Shown here piece by piece: positions 45,101 through 53,277 of a DNA stretch of 64,000 bases. The stretch is taken from positions 3,791,001 to 3,855,000 of the forward strand of contig NZ_CP069812.1 in NCBI RefSeq assembly GCF_016894385.1. The letters run 5' to 3'. The notes below the pieces were generated by a model, which had not been told where the DNA came from, ran no database searches, and saw only the letters and a list, made by a program, of their open reading frames with translations. The number at the start of each line of letters is the position of its first letter. Position 1 is the stretch's first letter. The position numbers and the translations under genes were made by a program. Source of the stretch: Cupriavidus oxalaticus (GTDB lineage Bacteria > Pseudomonadota > Gammaproteobacteria > Burkholderiales > Burkholderiaceae).

Positions 45101-45313
45101 GCGCTGGGCCTCGGCGCCGGGGCCGAGCTGCGCCAGCCGCTGGGCCTGGCGGTGGTCGGCGGGCTGCTGTTCTCGCAGGTGATCACGCTGTTCATCACGC
45201 CGGTGATCTACCTGGCGCTGGACAGGTTCTCGGGCACGGGGCCGCTGCAGATCGACTCGCAAGGCAACAAGTTGCCGGAGAAGGTGCCTGGGGAGACGGT
45301 GTCGCAGCACTGA
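42116..45313 (+). CDS. RND multidrug efflux pump, inner-membrane subunit
   Basis: A 1065-residue proton-driven exporter resembling MdtB/MdtC and the HAE-1 class. It begins [21 protein letters not shown]. Helix 4 carries the paired acidic residues [16 protein letters not shown] needed for proton transfer, and the second half ends with [23 protein letters not shown] and [21 protein letters not shown]. Two large periplasmic loops are present. The start is coupled to the adaptor gene. Likely substrates are hydrophobic drugs or detergents, but they cannot be specified. Confidence 0.94.
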   Translation: [1065 protein letters not shown]

Positions 45314-45335
45314 GGGCGATGGCTGGATAGGCCAG

Positions 45336-45713
45336 CTATTCGTCCGATTCCCCAAGGATGTCCCAAGGTACGTCCAGTGCTTGCGCCAGCCTGCGCAGCG
45401 CATCGGGGCTGCCGGCGCGCGAGCGGTTTTCGATCTGGCTGAGATACGGCTTGCTCAGCCCCGCAGCCCGGGCAAGCGCGTCCTGCGTCAGCCGGCGATA
45501 GTTGCGCCACGCCTTGACCGGATGGTCACCGGCCAGTTCGGCATCGAGCACGGCGGCCGGCACGCGGAAGCCATCGTCCTTGGCCTTTGCGGCGTCAAAC
45601 AGGGCGACGTCGCCGGCGTCTTCAATCAGGTGCTTGACGCGCTCCCACACTTCGATGGGAAGCACCGCAAATTCACGGCGGCCGTCACGTTCAATGAACT
45701 GGATTTCGGTCAT
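45336..45713 (-). CDS. Xre-family helix-turn-helix protein, antitoxin-like
   Basis: A 125-residue protein. The N-terminal part (MTEIQFIERDGRREFAVLPIEVWERVKHL) has the style of a Phd/RelB-like antitoxin segment. The C-terminal part is an Xre helix-turn-helix (LTQDALARAAGLSKPYLSQIENRSRAGS) with a tail PDALRRLAQALDVPWDILGE. The ATG at 45713 has GGAGG nine bases before it; an upstream in-frame start at 45773 is less likely. Proteins of this design usually pair with a RelE/HigB-type toxin, but no complete toxin gene is next to it. It lies between the RND genes and the haem-type cluster. Confidence 0.85.
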   Translation of the reverse strand: MTEIQFIERDGRREFAVLPIEVWERVKHLIEDAGDVALFDAAKAKDDGFRVPAAVLDAELAGDHPVKAWRNYRRLTQDALARAAGLSKPYLSQIENRSRAGSPDALRRLAQALDVPWDILGESDE

Positions 45714-46070
45714 TTGTAAGCGCCTCCACGGGGGCTGACGGCCAGTACGAGAATCGATTCGCGGCGGGGCCATTGACCTTGGCGATGATTGTTATGGCAA
45801 GGTTTCTGGGCATGGCGCTAACCGTTAGCAAACAAAGTTAGCACGGCATGGCGGAGTTGTTCAAGCCGACGAACATTGCATACATGTGGCACACACGCCA
45901 CGCCCTTGATTTAAGTCATTTACCTATCTGCCTTAAATGATAATAATTCTCGTTAACTAAAACGGCGTCACCCGCGGCCATGCGCCGGCCGGGCAGCGCC
46001 TCTACGCGAGCCAGCCACCCTGTCACGGTTTTCCGCCAGCCAAGCGTCCGATTTCTTCTGGGGAGAATCC
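45714..46070. other. Regulatory gap before the TonB receptor
   Basis: About 360 bases with no complete gene. It holds a Fur-box-like sequence at 45933-45951, an AT-rich stretch around it and a GGGGAG site before the receptor start. Near the antitoxin gene a 40-codon minus-strand frame (45691-45813) overlaps the antitoxin start but has no recognisable product. Confidence 0.5.
45933..45951 (+). promoter_or_regulatory. Fur-box-like operator
   Basis: TTAAATGATAATAATTCTC matches the 19-base Fur consensus GATAATGATAATCATTATC at 14 positions, including the core TGATAAT and ATT. It lies about 120 bases before the receptor ATG in the most AT-rich part of the gap. Iron repression of the whole cluster is the natural prediction. 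Confidence 0.65.
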
Positions 46071-48350
46071 ATGAAACGTCGCTGCCTGGCGCACCTGCGC
46101 GCCGCCGTCCGGGTCACGCCGATTGCCGCCGTCTGCGCGGCGCTGGGGTCGCCGGCCTTCGCCGCCGAGGGCGATCGCCAGACCGCCACGCTTGCCTCGC
46201 TCAATGAAGTGGTGGTCACCGCCACCCGCACCGAGGAGCGGGCCGATGCGGTGGCCTCTACCATCACCACGCGTGAAGCGCGCCAGATCGAGCGCGCGCA
46301 GCCGGTCGACGAGACCGGCCTGTTCGCCGACGAGCCCGATATCGACGTGCCGCGCGACCGCCGCCGCTTTGGCGCGGGCAGCATCAATATCCGCGGCATC
46401 GAGGACAACCGCGTGCTGCAGATGGTCGACGGCGTGCGCCTGCCGGACTTCTTCAATGGCGGCGGGCCGTCGAACATCTCCAGCTCGACGCGCGATGCGC
46501 CGGAGTTTTCGTTCCTGAAGCGCGTGGAAGTGCTGCGCGGGCCGGCGTCGAGCCTGTATGGCTCGGATGCGATCGGCGGCGTGGTGGCCTATGCGACCAA
46601 GGATCCGGCCGACCTGACGCAAGGCCGCAAGGCCGGCGGCGAGGCCGGGCTGAACTGGAACGGCATCGACAATGGCTTCGGCCAGACCGCAGGCGTGGCC
46701 GGCGGCGGCGACACCCTCCAGGGCCTCTTCATGTATGCGAACCGCAACGCGCATGAAATGAAGAACATGGGCACCGATGACTCCAACTCGGTCAACCGCA
46801 CCAGGCCCAATCCGCAGGACGTGCGCACGCAGGCATGGCTGGGCAAGCTCCTGCTCAACGCCACGCCCGGGCACAAGTTCAAGTTCACGTACGAGCACCG
46901 CGACGGCAATACCGACACCGACCTGCTGCGGTTATCCACAGCCCTGCCGCGCGTCACCGCCGCCAGCGGCAATGAAGACCTGAGCCGCGACCGCGTCAGC
47001 CTGGACTACGCGTGGCAGCCCGCCAGCCGCGTGCTGGATCGCCTGGCCGCGCAGGTTTACTACCAGGAGTCGGAGACCTCCACGCTGACCAACCAGGTGC
47101 GCAGCAACACCAGCACCGGCTGCTCGGCCACCACGCGCGGCACCAGCCTGTGCAATGTCGCGCTGGGCTTTGCCTTCAGGCAGGAGCAGACCGGCTTCAA
47201 CTTGCAGGGCGACAAGTCCTTCGCCACCGGCAGCGTCGGGCACCGGCTGATCGGCGGCATGGATTTCATGCGTACGCGCACGTCCGAATCGCGCGACGCC
47301 ACCGTGGTCAACCTGACCACCGGCACCACCACCAGGTCGCTCGCCGGCGAGAACTTCCCGGTGCATGACTTCCCCACCGGCGAGACGCGCCAGACCGGCG
47401 TGTTCGCGCAGGACGAGATGCGCTTCTTCGATGGCCGCTTCACGCTGACGCCGGGGCTGCGCTTCGACCACTACTCGCTGTCGCCGGATGGCGACGACCT
47501 GGTCTACACCAGTGCGGGCGGCCGCCCGGCGGTCAGCAAGAGCGATTCGCATGTGTCGCCGAAGCTGTCGGCGCTGTGGCAGGCGACCGACCACGTCAAC
47601 CTGTGGGCGCAATACGTGTTCGGCTACCGCGCGCCCAATTACCAGGAAGTCAATGGCAGCTTCCGCAACCCGGTGCAGGGCTATGGCGCCGCGCCCAATG
47701 CCGACCTGAACCCGGAGAAGAGCCGCTCGTTCGAGGTGGGCGCGCGTTATACCAGCGACAAGGTGCAGACCAGCGTGGCGCTGTTCGACAACCGCTACCG
47801 CGACTTCATCGAACAGGTGCAGCTGACCTGCCCGTCCGACCCCGCGTGCCTGCCCGGCCTGCGCGCGACCTACCAGTACCGCAACCAGACCAGCGTGCGC
47901 ATCTACGGCGCCGAGTGGCGCGGCGTGTGGCGCTTCCTGCCGCAATGGCGCATCGACGGCGCGGTCGCGTACGCGCACGGCACCAATGAGCAGACCGACC
48001 AGCCGCTCAACAGCGTATCGCCGCTGCGCGCGAGCGCGGGGCTGACCTGGGAGCGCGTGCCGGGCCAGGGCGCCGCGATCCGCTGGCGCGGCGCGCGCCC
48101 GGTCACGCGTACCGACGACACGTCGTTCACCTACTTCAAGCCCGCCGGCTACGGCGTGGTCGACCTGCAGGCGTGGTGGCGCTTCAACCGCTATGTCAGC
48201 CTGGCGCTGTCGGTGAACAACCTGTTCGACAAGAAGTACTGGCTGTGGGGCGACGTGCGCCAGACCGGCGTCTCGGCCACCGAGCCCGGGGTGGACTTCT
48301 ACACGCAGCCGGGCCGCACCTTCGCCGCCAGCCTGAAGCTGTCGTTCTGA
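46071..48350 (+). CDS. TonB-dependent haem-type outer-membrane receptor
   Basis: A 759-residue outer-membrane barrel with signal peptide (ending SPAFAAEG), TonB-box-like segment LNEVVVTATRTEE, plug domain (INIRGIEDNRVLQMVDGVRLP, RVEVLRGPASSLYGSDAIGG) and a C-terminal strand ending in LKLSF. The loop region FGYRAPNYQEV...NADLNPEKS matches the FRAP and NPNL motifs of the haemoglobin/haem receptor family (HmuR, HemR, BhuR). The histidine that lies between those motifs in classical haem receptors is not seen. The ATG at 46071 has GGGGAG five bases upstream. It is the first gene of the Fur-preceded cluster and would import the haem or metallo-tetrapyrrole substrate for the CobN-like protein next to it. 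Confidence 0.88.
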   Translation: MKRRCLAHLRAAVRVTPIAAVCAALGSPAFAAEGDRQTATLASLNEVVVTATRTEERADAVASTITTREARQIERAQPVDETGLFADEPDIDVPRDRRRFGAGSINIRGIEDNRVLQMVDGVRLPDFFNGGGPSNISSSTRDAPEFSFLKRVEVLRGPASSLYGSDAIGGVVAYATKDPADLTQGRKAGGEAGLNWNGIDNGFGQTAGVAGGGDTLQGLFMYANRNAHEMKNMGTDDSNSVNRTRPNPQDVRTQAWLGKLLLNATPGHKFKFTYEHRDGNTDTDLLRLSTALPRVTAASGNEDLSRDRVSLDYAWQPASRVLDRLAAQVYYQESETSTLTNQVRSNTSTGCSATTRGTSLCNVALGFAFRQEQTGFNLQGDKSFATGSVGHRLIGGMDFMRTRTSESRDATVVNLTTGTTTRSLAGENFPVHDFPTGETRQTGVFAQDEMRFFDGRFTLTPGLRFDHYSLSPDGDDLVYTSAGGRPAVSKSDSHVSPKLSALWQATDHVNLWAQYVFGYRAPNYQEVNGSFRNPVQGYGAAPNADLNPEKSRSFEVGARYTSDKVQTSVALFDNRYRDFIEQVQLTCPSDPACLPGLRATYQYRNQTSVRIYGAEWRGVWRFLPQWRIDGAVAYAHGTNEQTDQPLNSVSPLRASAGLTWERVPGQGAAIRWRGARPVTRTDDTSFTYFKPAGYGVVDLQAWWRFNRYVSLALSVNNLFDKKYWLWGDVRQTGVSATEPGVDFYTQPGRTFAASLKLSF

Positions 48351-48376
48351 GCCGCATGGGCTCAAGGAGGTATCGC

Positions 48377-51300
48377 ATGTCCCCACAAAACATAACCAGC
48401 CGCTGCCTCCGGGTGCTGCTGTGCCTGCTGATGTGGATGGGCGCGGCACACGCTGCAATGCCGCGCATCGCCATCCTGACCAGTTCGCCGGTGCCGGCCG
48501 GCAAGTTCGGGCCGCTGCGCGAGCTGGCGCAGGCGCAGGGCATGGCGCTCGATGCGCAGTACCTGGAGCGCATGCCGGCGCAGGACGTCGCGCCGTTCAT
48601 CAACGGTGCCGACCTGCTGGTCGTCGATGCGCCGCGCGACCATATCGTCACCGCGATGCTGCAACGGCTGGGACCGTTGTGGAGCGAGGCGCGCGTACCG
48701 CGCGTGCTGATCGCCACCGACCGCTACGAAGCGCATGGCGTCGACGACAGGCTCGCCGCGCAATTGCATGCGTACTACGTCAACGGCGGCCGCGGCAACT
48801 TCGGCGCGATGATGCGCACGCTCGCGGCACAACAGTTCCGCCTGCGCGGTGATGACGGCATTCCGGCACCCGTGGTGTTTCCCAAGGCCGCCTATTACCA
48901 CCCGAAGCTGGCGGGCGTGATCACCACGTCTGCGCAGGAAGCGCTGGCCGCATCGGGCAACAGCGGCCCGGTGATCGGCATCGCCATCCACCAGGCCTAT
49001 GTGTCGGGCCTCGACAGTGCCTTGATCGACGACCTGATTGGTCGCCTCGAAGCACGCCATGCGCGCGTGCTCACGTTCTACGGCCCGGTGATGGATGCCG
49101 ACGGCATCACGCGCATGGCGATGCCCGATGGCAAGCGGCTGGTCGATGTGCTGATCAATGGCCAGATCATGCTGAACCCGCAGGGGCGCAAGGCCGAGTT
49201 CGAAAAACTCGATGTACCGGTGACGCAGGTCATGCCCTACCGCAAGGGCGATGCGCAGGCGTGGCAGGATGACCCGCACGGCATCAGCCTGACCGATACG
49301 CCGTTCTACCTGGTGCAGCCCGAACTGGCCGGCGTGATCGATCCCATCCTGGCCGCCGCCACGGACAAGGGCGACGGGGCCATCGTCGGCCTGCCGGCGC
49401 AGCTCGACGCGGTCGCGGACAAGGCGCTGGCATTGGCGCGGCTGCGTCACCTGCCCAACGCCGACAAGCGCGTGGCGATCCTGTACTACAACTACCCGGC
49501 CGGCGAGAAGAACCTGTCGGCGTCTTTCCTGAACCTGCCCAGGAGCCTGGCCAGCACGCTTGCCGCGCTGCGCGCCGCGGGCTACACCACCGAAGCCGCT
49601 GACGAAGCCCGCTTGCAACGCGACCTCGGTGCCTTGCTCGCGCCGTTCTATCGCAGCGGCAAGCTGGAGCCATTGCTCGATGCCGGCCTCGCGGTGTGGA
49701 TGCCGATGTCGCAATACCGCCGCTGGCATGACGCGCAGCCGGCAGCGTTCCGCGCGGCAGTCGCGCAGCGCTGGGGCAAACCGGAGCAATCGGCGATGGC
49801 GACCACGCGCAACGGCGAGGCCGGTTTCGTGATCCCGCGCCTGCAGCTCGGCAACGTGGCGCTGATGCCGGTGCCGCCGCGCGGCGAGCGCAATGAATCG
49901 GACGAGAAGGCGCTGTACCACTCCACCACCACGCCGCTGAACCACTTCTACATGGCGGCCTACCTGTGGGCGCGCGAGAATCGCGAGGCGCTGGTGCACT
50001 ACGGCACGCACGGCACGCAGGAATGGACGCCGGGCAAGGAGCGCGGCCTGTCTGTCACCGACCAGCCCTACCTGGTGCTGGGCAGCGTGCCGGTGATCTA
50101 TCCGTACATCGTCGACGACGTCGGCGAAGCGATCCAGGCCAAGCGGCGCGGCCGCGCGGTGATCGTCAGCCACCAGACGCCGCCGTTCCGTCCAGCTGGC
50201 CTGCATACCGACCTGGTAGCGCTGCATGACCAGCTGCATGCGTACCTGCAGCAGGACGAAGGCGCGGTGAAGGACACCATCCGCCAGCAGATCCTGTCGC
50301 GCAGCGCGTCGATGCACGTGTTCGAAGACATGGGCTGGACCGCCGCGCGTGCGCGTGCGGACTTCACCGGCTACCTGGATGCGCTGCATATCCATCTGCA
50401 TGAACTCGGCGGCGCGCTGCAGCCCTATGGCCTGCACACGTTCGGGCAGTCGCAGGACGATGGCTTGCGGCTTTACACAACCATGGCGATGCTGGGCAAG
50501 GACTGGCTCAAGCGCGTCTTTCCCGAGGAGCCGGAGGAACTGTTCGCGGTCGACTACGCGCAGCTCGCGCAGACGCAGCCCTATGCGATGGTGCGGCGCT
50601 ACGTGGCCGAGGGCGCATCGCTGGATGCACTGGGCGATCCGCGCCAGCGCGAAGACATGCAGCGCGCGCGGCAGCTCTATGCCAGCCTCGATGCGTCGCC
50701 GGAGAACGCCGGCCTGCTGACCGCGCTGGCTGGCCGCCACCTGCAATCGGGAACGGGCGGCGATCCGGTGCGCAATCCCGACACGCTGCCGACCGGCCGC
50801 AACCTGTACGGCTTCGATCCCTCCAAGGTGCCGAGCCGCGCAGCGTGGAAAGCAGGCCAGGCCGCCGCCGAGGCGATGATCGCCGACTGGCGCAAGCGCC
50901 ACGGCCGCTACCCCGGCAAGCTGGCGTTCTCGCTGTGGAGCGTGGAAACCATGCGCCACCAGGGCATGCTCGAAGCGCAGGCGATGGCGGTGCTGGGCGT
51001 ACGGCCGAAGTGGGACGACGGCGGGCGCGTGGTCGGGGTCGAGCCGATTTCCGCGGCCGAACTGGGGCGTCCGCGCGTGGACGTGGTGCTGTCCGCCACC
51101 GGCCTTTATCGCGATCACTTCCCCAACCTGATGAAGTGGCTGGCCGAGGCCGTGAAGCTTGCCGCCGCGCAGCCGGAAGCGGACAACGTCGTTGCCGCCA
51201 ACACGCGCGCGGTGCGCGAACGGCTGGCGCAGCTGAACGTCCCTGCCGAGCGGCTCGATGCGCTGGCGGTGACGCGCATCTTCGCCAGCGAATCGGGCAA

Positions 51301-52372
51301 CTATGGCACCGGCCTGAACGATGCGGCCATGGCGACCGATACCTTCGGCAGCGGCCGCGAGGCCGACGCCAGGCTGGCCACGCTGTACCTCGCGCGCATG
51401 CAGTACGCCTACGGCCCCGATGAACGGCACTGGGGCGAGGCGCTGCCGCAGGGCAACCTGTATGCCGAGAACCTCAAGGGCGTCGACGGCGCGCTGCTGG
51501 CGCGCAGCTCCAACCTGTACGGCATGCTGACCACCGACGACCCGTTCCAGTACCTGGGCGGCATCGGCCTCGCGGTGCGGCACCTGACCGGCAAGGCGCC
51601 CGAGCTGCTGATCTCGAACCTGCGCGATGCCGGCAACGCGCGCACCGAGACGGCGGCGCGTTTCCTCGCCAGCGAACTGCGCACGCGCTACTTCCATCCC
51701 GGCTGGATCGAGGGCATGAAGGCGGAGGGCTACAGCGGCGCGCTGAACGTGCTCGACACCGTCAACAACTTCTGGGGCTGGACCGCGGTCTCGCCCGAGA
51801 TCGTGCGCGACGACCAGTGGACCGAGTTCGCCGAGGTCTATGTCAACGACAAGCACAAGCTCGGCCTGAACGAGTGGTTCGAAAAGAACGCGCCGCAGGC
51901 CCAGGCACAGGTGATCGAGCGCATGCTCGAAGCCGCGCGCAAGGGCTACTGGAAGGCCGACGACAAGCTGCTGAAGACGCTGGCGCAGCGCTATGAAGAC
52001 CTGGCGCGGCGGCACGACATCGTCAGCAGCAACCGCGCGTTCAACCAGTACCTGAAGCAGCAGGCGCAGGCCGCCGCGCCGGGCTACGGGTTGCAGCCGC
52101 CTGCCGCGGCACCCCGTCCGGCACCGGCGCCAACGCCGCCGAAGCCTGCCGCAGCGGCACCCACGCCCCCGCCCGCACCCGCGCCGAACCAGGCGCAGCC
52201 CGTGCAAGGCATGCAGCTGGTGGAACGCAAGCCACCTGCCGCGGAAATCGTGCCGGTGCTGTCGTGGCTGGCCGGCGGCATCGCGCTGGCGGCCGCCATC
52301 GTGGGCGGCGCGCTCAGCGCGCGGCGGCGCCAGGTCGATGCCGGCGGCAGCTGGCTGCCCGGACGGCGCTGA
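48377..52372 (+). CDS. Exported, membrane-anchored CobN-like chelatase (HmuS-like)
   Basis: A 1331-residue protein homologous to CobN/ChlH, the large subunit of class I metal chelatases. Unlike cytosolic CobN it starts with a signal peptide (CLRVLLCLLMWMGAAHA) and ends with a Pro/Ala-rich linker (~1230-1285) and one transmembrane helix (VLSWLAGGIALAAAIVGGAL) with RRR after it, so the chelatase domain should sit in the periplasm tethered to the inner membrane. CobN hallmarks include HYGTHGTQEWTPGKERGL (about residue 540), ASESGNYGTGLND and YGMLTTDDPFQYLGGIG. The ATG at 48377 has AAGGAGG six bases upstream. No CobS/CobT-type ATPase or cobalamin genes lie near. The neighbouring receptor, ExbB-like channel, DUF2149 and ChaN proteins parallel Bacteroidetes HmuS, which I recall being reported to remove iron from haem. 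The substrate and reaction direction here are inference. Confidence 0.88.
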   Translation: MSPQNITSRCLRVLLCLLMWMGAAHAAMPRIAILTSSPVPAGKFGPLRELAQAQGMALDAQYLERMPAQDVAPFINGADLLVVDAPRDHIVTAMLQRLGPLWSEARVPRVLIATDRYEAHGVDDRLAAQLHAYYVNGGRGNFGAMMRTLAAQQFRLRGDDGIPAPVVFPKAAYYHPKLAGVITTSAQEALAASGNSGPVIGIAIHQAYVSGLDSALIDDLIGRLEARHARVLTFYGPVMDADGITRMAMPDGKRLVDVLINGQIMLNPQGRKAEFEKLDVPVTQVMPYRKGDAQAWQDDPHGISLTDTPFYLVQPELAGVIDPILAAATDKGDGAIVGLPAQLDAVADKALALARLRHLPNADKRVAILYYNYPAGEKNLSASFLNLPRSLASTLAALRAAGYTTEAADEARLQRDLGALLAPFYRSGKLEPLLDAGLAVWMPMSQYRRWHDAQPAAFRAAVAQRWGKPEQSAMATTRNGEAGFVIPRLQLGNVALMPVPPRGERNESDEKALYHSTTTPLNHFYMAAYLWARENREALVHYGTHGTQEWTPGKERGLSVTDQPYLVLGSVPVIYPYIVDDVGEAIQAKRRGRAVIVSHQTPPFRPAGLHTDLVALHDQLHAYLQQDEGAVKDTIRQQILSRSASMHVFEDMGWTAARARADFTGYLDALHIHLHELGGALQPYGLHTFGQSQDDGLRLYTTMAMLGKDWLKRVFPEEPEELFAVDYAQLAQTQPYAMVRRYVAEGASLDALGDPRQREDMQRARQLYASLDASPENAGLLTALAGRHLQSGTGGDPVRNPDTLPTGRNLYGFDPSKVPSRAAWKAGQAAAEAMIADWRKRHGRYPGKLAFSLWSVETMRHQGMLEAQAMAVLGVRPKWDDGGRVVGVEPISAAELGRPRVDVVLSATGLYRDHFPNLMKWLAEAVKLAAAQPEADNVVAANTRAVRERLAQLNVPAERLDALAVTRIFASESGNYGTGLNDAAMATDTFGSGREADARLATLYLARMQYAYGPDERHWGEALPQGNLYAENLKGVDGALLARSSNLYGMLTTDDPFQYLGGIGLAVRHLTGKAPELLISNLRDAGNARTETAARFLASELRTRYFHPGWIEGMKAEGYSGALNVLDTVNNFWGWTAVSPEIVRDDQWTEFAEVYVNDKHKLGLNEWFEKNAPQAQAQVIERMLEAARKGYWKADDKLLKTLAQRYEDLARRHDIVSSNRAFNQYLKQQAQAAAPGYGLQPPAAAPRPAPAPTPPKPAAAAPTPPPAPAPNQAQPVQGMQLVERKPPAAEIVPVLSWLAGGIALAAAIVGGALSARRRQVDAGGSWLPGRR

Positions 52373-52410
52373 AGCACGGAACATACCCATCGCATCCAAC
52401 GAGACGAGAC

Positions 52411-52920
52411 ATGACACCCACCCTGCTTGAAACCCTGATGTACGACGTCGGCCAGCTGTTCCTGATCCCGACACTCGCGCTGATCGCGCTGCTGTTCCTG
52501 TATGCCTTCTGGGCGCTGGGCGAATTCGCCATGCAAGCCTGGCTGCGCGCGCGCCATCCCATTGCCAGCGGCCGCGGCTACGTGCTGGTGGCGTGGGCGC
52601 GCAAACACAGGGTGGCCGATGCCGATGCCCTCGACGTCGCCGCGCACCGCCTGCTGGAGCGTCCGCGCATCGCCACCCGCGTGGCGCCGATGCTGGGGCT
52701 GGTGGCCACCATGATCCCGATGGGTCCGGCGCTGAAGGGCCTGTCCGGTGGCAACCTGGCCAATGTGGGCGAGAATCTCACCATCGCGTTCTCCGCGGTG
52801 ATCCTGGCGCTGATCGCAGCCAGCATTACCTTCTGGGTCGTCAATGTGCGCCGCCGCTGGCTGGCTGAAGAACTGGTGTGGCTGGGGCAGTCGAAGCCGC
52901 AATGGGAGCGCGACGAATGA
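52411..52920 (+). CDS. MotA/TolQ/ExbB-like proton channel protein (HmuU-like)
   Basis: A 169-residue inner-membrane protein with about three helices: an N-terminal one (FLIPTLALIALLFLYAFWAL) and a pair typical of MotA/TolQ/ExbB (RVAPMLGLVATMIPMGPALKGL, then IAFSAVILALIAASITFWVV). The GLVATMIPMGPAL stretch matches the pore region of the family. The ATG at 52411 gives the expected short form. It overlaps the DUF2149 start by four bases. It could drive the periplasmic CobN-like protein or the receptor with the proton motive force. Confidence 0.88.
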   Translation: MTPTLLETLMYDVGQLFLIPTLALIALLFLYAFWALGEFAMQAWLRARHPIASGRGYVLVAWARKHRVADADALDVAAHRLLERPRIATRVAPMLGLVATMIPMGPALKGLSGGNLANVGENLTIAFSAVILALIAASITFWVVNVRRRWLAEELVWLGQSKPQWERDE

Positions 52921-53264
52921 AATTCCTGGAAGAGAGCGAGGCCGACGATCCGATCCTGTCGGTAGTGAACCTGATCGACGTGTTCCTGGTGGTGATCGCC
53001 GCGCTGCTGGTGGCGATTGCGCAGAATCCGGCGAATCCGTTCACGCATGACGACGTGACGGTCATCACCAACCCGGGCAAGCCGAACATGGAAATCGTGT
53101 CGCGCCAGGGCGAGAAGGTGGTGCGCTACCAGGCCAGCGGCCAGGTCGGCAGCGGCGACGGCATCAAGGCCGGCGTGGCGTACCGGATGAAGGATGGGTC
53201 GATGGTATATGTGCCGGAGCAGCCTGCGCCGCAGGCAGCCGTCCCGACGAACGAAACGAGATAA
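52917..53264 (+). CDS. DUF2149 protein (HmuV-like)
   Basis: A 115-residue protein with a short cytosolic start (MKFLEESEADDPILS), one transmembrane helix (VVNLIDVFLVVIAALLVAIA) bearing an Asp near its start, and a periplasmic tail. This topology matches ExbD/TolR/MotB, the partner of an ExbB-like channel, and the Asp in NLIDVF would be the proton-carrying residue. The start overlaps the ExbB-like gene (ATGA), showing a tight complex. DUF2149 genes occur next to exported CobN-like genes in several phyla. Confidence 0.86.
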   Translation: MKFLEESEADDPILSVVNLIDVFLVVIAALLVAIAQNPANPFTHDDVTVITNPGKPNMEIVSRQGEKVVRYQASGQVGSGDGIKAGVAYRMKDGSMVYVPEQPAPQAAVPTNETR

Positions 53265-53277
53265 AGGAAACCGCGTG

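Noticed and set aside
45714..46070. Cobalamin riboswitch before the TonB receptor and CobN-like gene
   Set aside because: I looked for a B12-box-like sequence and found none; the gap instead holds a Fur-box-like site.
48362..52474. A 1370-codon minus-strand frame opposite the CobN-like gene
   Set aside because: Arg/His/Gln-rich composition and no recognisable domain. The plus frame carries CobN motifs throughout.
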